From contig NZ_JAASAF010000003.1 in the NCBI RefSeq assembly GCF_012726195.1, positions 248,001-312,000 on the forward strand: 64,000 nucleotides of DNA, written 5' to 3'. A program made the translations under genes and the position numbers. Shown in pieces: positions 43,862-49,447 of this stretch. The stretch is from Rhodococcus sp. HNM0563. GTDB lineage: Bacteria > Actinomycetota > Actinomycetes > Mycobacteriales > Mycobacteriaceae. The notes under the pieces are model-generated. The model searched no databases, was not told the DNA's origin, and saw only the letters and a list, made by a program, of their open reading frames with translations. Every line of letters starts with the position of its first letter. The stretch's first letter is position 1.

Positions 43862-43894
43862 TTTGAAAACAGAACTCGACCACGTCGCCACACA
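43862..43894 (-). repeat. ychF-tail-like repeat R6 (left end of island)
   Basis: Read on the minus strand it encodes GDVVEFCFQT, close to the YchF end [10 protein letters not shown]. Bases 43872-43889 match the ychF 3' end at 49463-49480 in 17 of 18 positions. It is the only copy besides ychF that extends into the GDV codons, so it may mark the left boundary. Confidence 0.65.
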
Positions 43895-43990
43895 TAGCAA
43901 CCTATGACTCGCCGGCTGGAGGCTCGGGTCGATAATCGGCGCGGCCTGCCGACGCAGGAGGACGTGTCCGGGCTTTGGTAATTTGCCGAG

Positions 43991-44626
43991 ATGCTCGATC
44001 ATGACGAGGTCCTGCGACTGTATGGACCATGGAAGCACCGCACCCCGCAGGACGCCGCCGACCTGCTCCGCGACTATCCCGGCCGATGGTGGATCGCCGG
44101 AGGCTGGGCAATCGATGCCTTTGTTGGTTCGGGCCGCGAGCATGGCGACCTCGATCTCGGTGTCCCGCGCGAAGAGGTCGAACAGTTTGTTGACTTCGTC
44201 TCATCGCGTCTCGATGTGTGGGCCGCGTCCGGCAGTCTGACTCCGATCCTTCCGAACCGAAGTACACCGATCTTGGACGAGTGCGGAAACCTTTGGCTCC
44301 GTGTGAGCGGGGCCGAGCCATGGGAGTACGACGTACTGCTCGAGAATGTCCGAGGCACCACCTGGCACTACAAGCGAGCTCCGCACGTCACGAGGCCACT
44401 TGATGAATGCCTCTGGAATCGCGCCGGAATTACTTACCTGCGCCCCGAAGTCCAACTTCTCCTGAAAGCCAAGCATGCTCGAGCCAAGGATACTTTCGAC
44501 CTCAATCGCTGCCTGCCACTTCTTGATGAAGCGAGCCTCGCATGGCTCGGAGAAGCTCTCCGCGAGGAGAGCCCCGACCACCAGTGGCTCGAGCTTCTCG
44601 AGTCCCGCCATCGCGGCAGGGGTTAA
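43991..44626 (+). CDS. Nucleotidyltransferase-domain protein, resistance-enzyme-like
   Basis: Protein of 211 residues resembling aminoglycoside/lincosamide nucleotidyltransferase-type enzymes. The active-site signature is GGWAIDAFVGSGREHGDLDLGV: the GG start followed by HxDxD metal-binding residues. The C-terminal part (VTRPLDECLWNRAGITYLRPEVQLLLKAKHARAKD) is typical of this superfamily. The substrate is unknown and antibiotic resistance is not established. It is the only plus-strand gene in the island, and repeat R5 begins at its stop codon. The ATG at 43991 has a weak ribosome site. Confidence 0.78.
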   Translation: MLDHDEVLRLYGPWKHRTPQDAADLLRDYPGRWWIAGGWAIDAFVGSGREHGDLDLGVPREEVEQFVDFVSSRLDVWAASGSLTPILPNRSTPILDECGNLWLRVSGAEPWEYDVLLENVRGTTWHYKRAPHVTRPLDECLWNRAGITYLRPEVQLLLKAKHARAKDTFDLNRCLPLLDEASLAWLGEALREESPDHQWLELLESRHRGRG

Positions 44627-44659
44627 AACGCAAGCCGGAACTCGACCGGATTACGCGAC
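44627..44659 (-). repeat. ychF-tail-like repeat R5
   Basis: On the minus strand it reads RNPVEFRLAF followed by a stop, a decayed version of the YchF tail. It shares CCGGAACTC with the other copies. It lies between the nucleotidyltransferase stop and the end of the monooxygenase gene. Confidence 0.6.
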
Positions 44660-44675
44660 CGATAAACGTACGCCG

Positions 44676-44963
44676 TCAGCGTTCCCCGATCGTGACCGCA
44701 TAGCTGCGTTGAATGTCGGCGGTGGCCCTTCCCCACTCACTGTTCGCCACTCGCTGCTGGTGGAAGGCGAACGCCGCCTCGTCGACAAATCTCTCGTCAA
44801 CCCGCCAGACCAGCGGATCGTCGGTCCGGTCGACCACGAAGGACAAACAACCCAGCTCGGCCCGCGTCAGGTCGAGGTGACGCGGTAGGAGCCGTTCGAC
44901 ACAATCGGCCTCGTCGGCGTTCACACAGATCAGGTATCCCGAAAGGAGGACCTCGGCCGTCAT
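44676..44963 (-). CDS. Antibiotic biosynthesis monooxygenase (ABM)-like protein
   Basis: Small ferredoxin-like-fold protein of 95 residues (MTAEVLLSGYLICVNADEADCVERLLPRHLDLTRAELGCLSFVVDRTDDPLVWRVDERFVDEAAFAFHQQRV), typical of quinol-monooxygenase-like ABM proteins. It has no cofactor motif, as expected. The ATG at 44963 overlaps the higA stop (ATGA), so it is the third gene of a higA operon. At the other higBA locus in this island the same position is occupied by a kinase, so this gene looks like an exchangeable accessory. Confidence 0.78.
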   Translation of the reverse strand: MTAEVLLSGYLICVNADEADCVERLLPRHLDLTRAELGCLSFVVDRTDDPLVWRVDERFVDEAAFAFHQQRVANSEWGRATADIQRSYAVTIGER

Positions 44964-45262
44964 GCGGACTCCAGAGGTGAGATCGCGTCGAGTTGTTCGC
45001 GCAAAACTCGGCGCGCGATCCGCAACTCGTAGTGCGACTGCAGGTTCATCCAGAACTCGGCGGACGGGCCGAAGTATTTGCTGAGGCGCACGGCTGTATC
45101 GGCTGTGATTCCCCGCTTGCCGTGCACGATCTCGTTGATCCGCCGCGGCGGGACGCCGATGGACACGGCGAGCTTGTTCTGAGTGATCCCGAATCCCTCG
45201 ATGAAATCCTCCATGAGGACTTCGCCCGGGTGGATCGGCTCGATCCTGTCGGTGGTAGTCAA
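44960..45262 (-). CDS. higA: HigA-type antitoxin, orphan copy
   Basis: XRE-fold antitoxin of about 100 residues: IHPGEVLMEDFIEGFGITQNKLAVSIGVPPRRINEIVHGKRGITADTAVRLSKYFG. It would bind the HigB toxin and repress the operon. The TTG at 45262, with AGGAGGTGGAG just upstream, gives the natural start. It matches the second HigA in 78 of 94 aligned residues by eye, so the two are recent paralogues or separate acquisitions. Its toxin gene is reduced to a 3' fragment, leaving HigA without a partner; its own promoter is unclear. Confidence 0.87.
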   Translation of the reverse strand: MTTTDRIEPIHPGEVLMEDFIEGFGITQNKLAVSIGVPPRRINEIVHGKRGITADTAVRLSKYFGPSAEFWMNLQSHYELRIARRVLREQLDAISPLESA

Positions 45263-45345
45263 CGATCTCCACCTCCTCCGGTCCAGCGTCTGTCCACACG
45301 AAACAGATCCGCCACTGGTCATTGATCCTGATGCTGTGTTGTCCG
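45252..45345 (-). pseudogene. higB: 3' fragment of a higB toxin gene
   Basis: Only about 30 C-terminal codons remain (GQHSIRINDQWRICFVWTDAGPEEVEIVDYH), 21 of 29 identical to the intact HigB at 48213-48494. The expected stop after VDYH is CGA instead of TGA, so the frame runs into higA. The 5' break coincides exactly with repeat R4, indicating loss by recombination at that repeat. Confidence 0.8.
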
Positions 45346-45371
45346 ACCGGAACTCCACCGGGTTCCGGCAC
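45344..45371 (-). repeat. ychF-tail-like repeat R4
   Basis: Reads RNPVEFR on the minus strand, then passes directly into the higB fragment, so FNV and the stop are gone. Its core has the best inverted arms of the set: CCGGAAC, eight bases, GTTCCGG. Confidence 0.75.
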
Positions 45372-45434
45372 GGAACAACCTCTGATTCATGACACAGACC
45401 TCGAGCATCGGGGATCTTCACCCCTCGAGGCTCG

Positions 45435-45692
45435 TCAACGTCGGGTAGACGTCACGTCTGTCCCCGCCGAGACGACCATGACGAGGAGTTCGTCATCGTG
45501 GATCTCGTAGATGACTCGCCAGTTCCCCGTCCGAACACGCGAGGCGTCACGGCCGGTGAGCTTCTTCGATGCTGGCGGTCGAGGCTCCTCAGCAAGCAGG
45601 GAGAGCACGGCAACGATTCGCTCCTGACCATCACGCGGGAGCTTGCGGATCTGGCGACGCGCGGCGGACGCGATGCGAACCGCGTAGGTCAC
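45435..45692 (-). CDS. RelE/ParE-family toxin
   Basis: Toxin of 85 residues (VTYAVRIASAARRQIRKLPRDGQERIVAVLSLL and GNWRVIYEIHDDELLVMVVSAGTD), a RelE-like mRNA interferase fold. Arg and Lys residues in the C-terminal sheet fit the catalytic surface. The GTG overlaps the antitoxin stop (GTGA), giving the usual antitoxin-first order. It is probably neutralised by the Phd-type partner upstream. Confidence 0.88.
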   Translation of the reverse strand: MTYAVRIASAARRQIRKLPRDGQERIVAVLSLLAEEPRPPASKKLTGRDASRVRTGNWRVIYEIHDDELLVMVVSAGTDVTSTRR

Positions 45693-45931
45693 AGGCCAAG
45701 CTCGCGCCGGAGCTCGTCCAGCGTGACGCCGCCTCCACCCTCAGCCTTCGCCGCATCATAGGCCGCGACGTCCTCGAGCTCCTCGGCCGCAGCCATCAGC
45801 CGATCGAGGGTGTCGGCATCCACGATCGCGCCCACCCGCCGACCATGACGAGTGAGATATACGGGTTCGCTGTGCGCGCGATCAATCAGCCGACCAAGCT
45901 GGTCGCGTGCCTTGGTTGCTGTGATCTCCAT
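45689..45931 (-). CDS. Phd/YefM-family antitoxin
   Basis: Antitoxin of 80 residues: MEITATKARDQLGRLIDRAHSEPVYLTRHGRRVGAIVDADTLDRLMAAAEELEDVAAYDAAKAEGG. The Phd fold binds operator DNA and its disordered C-terminal half covers the toxin. The ATG at 45931 is natural for the family. A palindrome lies 19 bases upstream. Confidence 0.88.
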   Translation of the reverse strand: MEITATKARDQLGRLIDRAHSEPVYLTRHGRRVGAIVDADTLDRLMAAAEELEDVAAYDAAKAEGGGGVTLDELRRELGL

Positions 45932-45949
45932 GACCAGATGGTACCCAGA

Positions 45950-45959
45950 AATGTACATT
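45950..45959. promoter_or_regulatory. Operator of the RelE/Phd module
   Basis: Perfect palindrome AATGTACATT, 19 bases upstream of the antitoxin start. It is the likely autoregulatory site. Confidence 0.5.
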
Positions 45960-45989
45960 CTAGGGGAGTCGATGCCCGGGAGCCGGACT

Positions 45990-46024
45990 ACACATTGAAC
46001 CGGAACTCCACCGCAGTCCGGCAC
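45990..46024 (-). repeat. ychF-tail-like repeat R3
   Basis: Encodes RTAVEFRFNV on the minus strand and is followed directly by TAG (45988-45990). Its Asn codon is AAT instead of AAC in ychF, a synonymous change. It truncates the 3' end of a kinase pseudogene. Confidence 0.75.
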
Positions 46025-46059
46025 AGCATCGGAGGGACCGACGAGTCGACCATTGATGG

Positions 46060-46265
46060 CGTGCTCGGGACGCGAAGGGGATGCAGCGCGAGTGCGGAGC
46101 CGGCGCGCATGGAGGCCGGCGGGGGTTGGGTCATTCTCCCACCCGCCGAGGGAGTGCTTGATCTGATCAATGTCGAGCGCTAGCCCGATACCGCTCGCTC
46201 AGAGCGTGCGCCACAGCGGATTTCCCCGAACCAGGAGCGCCGTTGATGAGGACGACCCGCGTCAT
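46060..46265 (-). pseudogene. Frameshifted fragment of a P-loop kinase
   Basis: The start MTRVVLINGAPGSGKSAVAHALSERYR carries an intact Walker A, then the frame closes; the next frame continues LDIDQIKHSLGGWENDPTPAGLHARRL, as in AAA-type small kinases. The C-terminal half is missing, and the gene ends near repeat R3. It looks like an accessory kinase decayed after capture. Confidence 0.7.
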
Positions 46266-46498
46266 GTGACTCACCCACACTTCCGTGATCTCCGTCTGCA
46301 CGACCGCTCCCTCTGCCCACCATTGCTCGCTGAGGTGCACTGGCCGGGTTCGTTGGTCAGCTCTCGCGATCAGCGGGACCTTGCCGACGGGGGCTGTCGG
46401 CCTTGCGCTCTTTTGACGTGGGCCAGGCGGGTTGCGGCGTTGCGTCGGGTGGACCCCGAGTTGTAGTGGGGGCGAATGCGTCTCGACACTGTGCGGGG
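46266..46498. other. Stretch without recognised gene
   Basis: Between the kinase fragment and the PIN toxin. No credible start, motif or hairpin is seen on either strand; base use is similar to the neighbouring island DNA. It may be remnant DNA from a former cassette. Confidence 0.5.
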
Positions 46499-46933
46499 TC
46501 AGCTGCTACACGCGTCCACATTCCACGGGTCCACCAGTTCGACGCCGGTGTGCTGGAAGTCCTTCACATTGCGCGTAGCGCAGGTTGCCCTGTGTGCCAG
46601 GCAGATCGCGGCGATCTGGGCGTCAGCCGTACTGACCGGCGCACCTGCTGCTTCACGAGACGCGAGCACCTCCGCGTATCGCTCCGCCGCTTCTTCATCG
46701 AATGCGAGCACCGATCGGCTCCCCCGATACGGCGCGACCGCTTCCTCGATCCCCTGTGCCAGCTCGTCTTTGCGTCGGCCGTCCGGGAGCCTGCGCACAC
46801 CGGCAAGCAACTCCGCGAGAGCCATAGAGGTGATCGCGACGTCGCCCGTCAGGGACACGAGCCACTCCACGACACGTGGCTCCGGCGAGGGCCGAAAGAT
46901 CTCCGAGATGACATTCGTGTCGAGGACGATCAT
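46499..46933 (-). CDS. PIN-domain ribonuclease toxin (FitB/VapC type)
   Basis: Toxin of 144 residues with PIN acidic residues in LDTNVISE, ALAELLAGV and DAQIAAI, and Thr-Arg-Asn in CATRNVKDF. It should cleave RNA in a metal-dependent way. The ATG overlaps the antitoxin stop (ATGA). It is closer to FitB-type toxins than to short VapC proteins. Confidence 0.9.
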   Translation of the reverse strand: MIVLDTNVISEIFRPSPEPRVVEWLVSLTGDVAITSMALAELLAGVRRLPDGRRKDELAQGIEEAVAPYRGSRSVLAFDEEAAERYAEVLASREAAGAPVSTADAQIAAICLAHRATCATRNVKDFQHTGVELVDPWNVDACSS

Positions 46934-47163
46934 TCGAAGTCCACCGCCCTTGCGACGTCATCGCGCGTCGGAATCGGCAGCTCATCGACCCCACCGACGT
47001 CCCGCGCCGCAGACAGCAAAGCCATGCCGATGTGCGGCCGTCGAGCGGCCTTCGTCAGGATGTCGCGAACCTCGGCCTCCATGGACCGCCCGTGCTCCTT
47101 CGCCTGCGATGCGAGCTGCTGCTTCACGCGGTCATCGAGACCGCGCACGATGATGGATGACAT
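46930..47163 (-). CDS. FitA-type ribbon-helix-helix antitoxin
   Basis: Antitoxin of 77 residues (MSSIIVRGLDDRVKQQLASQAKEHGRSMEAEVRDILTKAARR), the FitA ribbon-helix-helix pattern with a tail that blocks the PIN active site. AAGGAGG precedes the ATG. A perfect operator-like palindrome lies just upstream. Confidence 0.9.
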   Translation of the reverse strand: MSSIIVRGLDDRVKQQLASQAKEHGRSMEAEVRDILTKAARRPHIGMALLSAARDVGGVDELPIPTRDDVARAVDFE

Positions 47164-47180
47164 TAGGGCCGCCTCCTTCT

Positions 47181-47198
47181 GCTATCAACTATGATAGC
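47181..47198. promoter_or_regulatory. Operator of the FitAB module
   Basis: Perfect 7-base arms GCTATCA and TGATAGC around ACTA, 17 bases upstream of the antitoxin start. It is the likely autoregulatory operator. Confidence 0.65.
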
Positions 47199-47239
47199 TC
47201 TGATTTCTCGATGCGAAAGACCAGGACGAGACAACGAAG

Positions 47240-47266
47240 CCCCGCCGATCAAGAAGATCGACGGGG
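47240..47266 (-). terminator. Hairpin downstream of the higBA-kinase operon
   Basis: Stem of 11 pairs with one mismatch (47240-47250 with 47256-47266) and loop AAGAA. It lies beyond repeat R2, downstream of the kinase gene on the minus strand. Confidence 0.5.
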
Positions 47267-47292
47267 CCCACGAAACAGGATCAGCTCACATC

Positions 47293-47327
47293 ACACGTTG
47301 AACCGGAACTCCACCGCGTTCCGCCAC
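47293..47327 (-). repeat. ychF-tail-like repeat R2
   Basis: Encodes WRNAVEFRFNV on the minus strand followed by TGA (47291-47293). The last 24 bases match the ychF end except one synonymous base. It follows the kinase stop by about 10 bases. Confidence 0.8.
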
Positions 47328-47336
47328 CGAGGACCA

Positions 47337-47921
47337 TCATTGACTCCGACGCTCCTCAGCCCCTGATCCCCGGGGAGCCTCCTCAGGGTTCTTCCAGCCG
47401 ACGTCACCGAGCACTCGTTCGAGAGCATCGTCGGCGCTGATATCCGCACCGAGAACAGCCTCGTCGAGCTCCGGCACGCGATCGATGCTGCGGTACCAGG
47501 AGGCGACGGTCTCCTCGGTCACCTCGTCCGCCAGGGTCTTGGTGCGGTGCCTTCTCAATGTCTCGTCCAGCTCGAGTTCATAGCAGTAGGAGCGAGTCAC
47601 GCCTCGATGGTCGGAGCGCAGGCGCGCGAGCATGGCTCCGTAGATCTCGGAATTCAGGATCCCTTCGACGATGACGTGGAGACCGTGCTCGAGGGCGAAG
47701 CGTGCCGACATGTCGATGTAAGGCACGCTCAGGGCACCCGGGTGATCGCGCACGTGCAGGATCTCGCGACGCAGAACGTCGTGACCGATGATCGCCACAC
47801 CGCGCGGGCGAGCTGCACGGATGGCCTTCGCGAGGCTCGACTTCCCGCTGCCAGAGTTGCCTCGGATGATGATCAGCCGTGAGGCCTCGGAGCCGACGAT
47901 GGTCGCGACTGTTCCGTTCAC
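47337..47921 (-). CDS. P-loop kinase-like protein, third gene of the higBA operon
   Basis: Small kinase-like ATPase of 194 residues: GNSGSGKSS Walker A (21-29), DVLRREILHVRDHPG and VIVEGILNSEIYGAML as in nucleoside- or zeta-like kinases. It has no clear zeta-toxin lid motif, so the substrate is unknown. The GTG overlaps the higA stop (GTGA), tying it to the toxin-antitoxin operon. It may be an accessory, a third toxin component or an anti-phage factor. Confidence 0.78.
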   Translation of the reverse strand: MNGTVATIVGSEASRLIIIRGNSGSGKSSLAKAIRAARPRGVAIIGHDVLRREILHVRDHPGALSVPYIDMSARFALEHGLHVIVEGILNSEIYGAMLARLRSDHRGVTRSYCYELELDETLRRHRTKTLADEVTEETVASWYRSIDRVPELDEAVLGADISADDALERVLGDVGWKNPEEAPRGSGAEERRSQ

Positions 47922-48238
47922 GCGGACTGCAACGGGGTGATCGCCTCGACGCTGTCATGGAGCGCCCGCCGCTCCATCCGCAGTTCATAGTGCGACTGCA
48001 GGTTCATCCAGAACTCCTCGGACGTCCCGAAGTACCGCGCCAGACGGATCGCCGTATCAGCCGTGATACCCCGCTTGCCGTGAACGATCTCGTTGATACG
48101 CCGCGGCGGCACACCGATGGACACGGCGAGCTTGTTCTGTGTGATCCCGAAGCCCTCGATGAAATCCTCCATCAGGATCTCCCCCGGATGGATCGGTTCG
48201 ATCAGATCGGTCTCAGTGGTAGTCGACGAGTTCGACAT
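47918..48238 (-). CDS. higA: HigA-type antitoxin
   Basis: XRE-fold antitoxin of 106 residues, nearly the same as the orphan copy at 44960-45262 (IHPGEILMEDFIEGFGITQNKLAVSIGVPPRRINEIVHGKRGITADTAIRLARYFG). GGAGGTG precedes the ATG at 48238, which lies inside the end of higB. In this family the toxin gene comes first, as seen here. It should repress the operon with HigB. Confidence 0.9.
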   Translation of the reverse strand: MSNSSTTTETDLIEPIHPGEILMEDFIEGFGITQNKLAVSIGVPPRRINEIVHGKRGITADTAIRLARYFGTSEEFWMNLQSHYELRMERRALHDSVEAITPLQSA

Positions 48239-48494
48239 CTTCTGCACCTCCATCTCTCCAGACGAAGCAGAGACGCCATTGCGCGTTCACGCGGATGCTG
48301 TGCTGGCCACGACGGTCACCGGAGAGCCGCTCCAGGCGGTTCCCCGGCGGGATCCGGAGGTCCTCGACGTCCCTCGCGGCGTGGATCAGCTCGAGCTTCC
48401 GCATGGCCGCTCGTTGCACGGTGCGATCAACGCGCTTGACGTACTGCTCATGCCAGATGCGCTCGGTGTCCTTGCAACCGAACGATCTGATCAC
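48213..48494 (-). CDS. higB: HigB-type toxin (RelE superfamily)
   Basis: Plasmid-maintenance killer toxin of 93 residues (MIRSFGCKDTERIWHEQYVKRVDRTVQRAAMRKLELIHAARDVEDLRIPPGNRLERLSGDRRGQHSIRVNAQWRLCFVW), complete and ending VDYH. It is a ribosome-dependent mRNA interferase by family. The GTG start at 48494 is preceded by a palindrome. The intact copy confirms that the fragment at 45252 is a relic. Confidence 0.9.
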   Translation of the reverse strand: MIRSFGCKDTERIWHEQYVKRVDRTVQRAAMRKLELIHAARDVEDLRIPPGNRLERLSGDRRGQHSIRVNAQWRLCFVWRDGGAEDVELVDYH

Positions 48495-48506
48495 GGGTTC
48501 AGTGTA

Positions 48507-48521
48507 TGACGGAGTCCGTCA
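48507..48521. promoter_or_regulatory. Operator of the higBA-kinase operon
   Basis: TGACGGA-G-TCCGTCA, perfect 7-base arms, 12 bases upstream of the higB start. It is the likely HigA site. Confidence 0.6.
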
Positions 48522-48529
48522 ATAACGCT

Positions 48530-48564
48530 AGACGTTAAACCGGAACTCCACCGAGTTCTGGCAC
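48530..48564 (-). repeat. ychF-tail-like repeat R1
   Basis: Encodes QNSVEFRFNV on the minus strand followed by TAG (48528-48530). TTT for Phe and GTC for Val are synonymous with the ychF codons. It lies between the PIN toxin gene and the higBA-kinase operon. Confidence 0.78.
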
Positions 48565-48641
48565 ATATGCACATCAAGCGCACCACAGGCAAAGCAGCTT
48601 GCGCGAGTCGCTCGCCACACCCTGCATCACGGGTACCATGC

Positions 48642-49073
48642 TCACGGACCGACCTCGTGACCCCACGGGTTGATGACAGCGACTTCGAGAGAGTCGAAGT
48701 CTTTGACGTTGCGCGTGACAACAGCAAGTCCGTGGACGGTCGCTGTGGCAGCGATGAGGGCATCGCGCTCCGGCCGAGGATCGGGCACATGCAGTCGGGC
48801 AGCACGACGGGCGACCGGCACATCCACAGGCAGGATGCGGTCTGCGAAAGCGTCAAGCAGCTCCTCGTCAAACCACGCCTGCAAACGGTCCGCCTGCGCC
48901 GGGTCACGCCTGGAAAGCCGCCCGATACCGACCTCAATCTCGAGCACGGTGATCACTGAGAGGTACAGGTCAGAGGGTGCCCGTGCGGCGACCCAAGTTC
49001 GCACGCCGACATCAGCTCGCCGCTCGGACTTGCGCAGCTCGCTGATGACGTTCGTGTCCAGCAGATGGCTCAC
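48642..49073 (-). CDS. vapC: PIN-domain toxin (VapC type)
   Basis: Ribonuclease toxin of 143 residues: LLDTNVISELRK, VITVLEIEVGI, ERDALIAATATVHGLAVVTRNVKDF carry the PIN acidic residues. The ATG overlaps the antitoxin stop (ATGA). It is the module next to ychF. PIN toxins of this type usually cut tRNA or rRNA; the target is unknown. Confidence 0.9.
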   Translation of the reverse strand: MSHLLDTNVISELRKSERRADVGVRTWVAARAPSDLYLSVITVLEIEVGIGRLSRRDPAQADRLQAWFDEELLDAFADRILPVDVPVARRAARLHVPDPRPERDALIAATATVHGLAVVTRNVKDFDSLEVAVINPWGHEVGP

Positions 49074-49309
49074 AGTTCAGGAACCTTGAGCCCGATACCA
49101 ACGGGCTCGAACTCGATGTCGAGGTCGTCATCCATGCTCAGGCGCTCGATCAGCGACGCACCTCGCTCGCCGAAGCGGCGGTAGTCATCAATGGACAGCA
49201 ACACATAGGCTGGTTCGCCTCGGTCGGTTATGACGACAGGCCCGCGACTGGCCTCACGCTTGGCGGCACTGACGTCACGGTTGAACTCTCGCGCTGACAT
49301 CATGGTCAT
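49070..49309 (-). CDS. Phd/YefM-family antitoxin paired with VapC
   Basis: Antitoxin of 79 residues (MTMMSAREFNRDVSAAKREASRGPVVITDRGEPAYVLLSIDDYRRF), Phd-fold with a C-terminal toxin-binding tail. Phd antitoxins pair with PIN toxins in many genomes. GGGAGG lies upstream of the ATG, and a long perfect palindrome is 21 bases upstream. Confidence 0.9.
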   Translation of the reverse strand: MTMMSAREFNRDVSAAKREASRGPVVITDRGEPAYVLLSIDDYRRFGERGASLIERLSMDDDLDIEFEPVGIGLKVPEL

Positions 49310-49330
49310 GGTGACCGCCTCCCTGCAAAT

Positions 49331-49348
49331 TGTAGGTACGTACCTACA
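49331..49348. promoter_or_regulatory. Operator of the VapC/Phd module
   Basis: Perfect 18-base palindrome TGTAGGTACGTACCTACA upstream of the antitoxin start. It is the strongest autoregulatory site in the island. Confidence 0.7.
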
Positions 49349-49447
49349 TTACTGTGCCAGAAGGGCAACAGCAAGGGCGAGGCCGACCAAACGACCGCCG
49401 GAAGAATATGACGAGCTGTAGACTTAACTCCGCGGGATGCCCCGATG

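Noticed and set aside
44676-45371. Single 231-residue protein spanning higB fragment and monooxygenase
   Set aside because: The frame is a read-through of a lost higB stop antisense to no domain and overlapping higA in another frame; the ABM protein has its own ATG overlapping higA.
46170-46466. 98-codon plus-strand frame in the gap before the PIN toxin
   Set aside because: No family pattern, ribosome site or conserved features; it overlaps the kinase relic.
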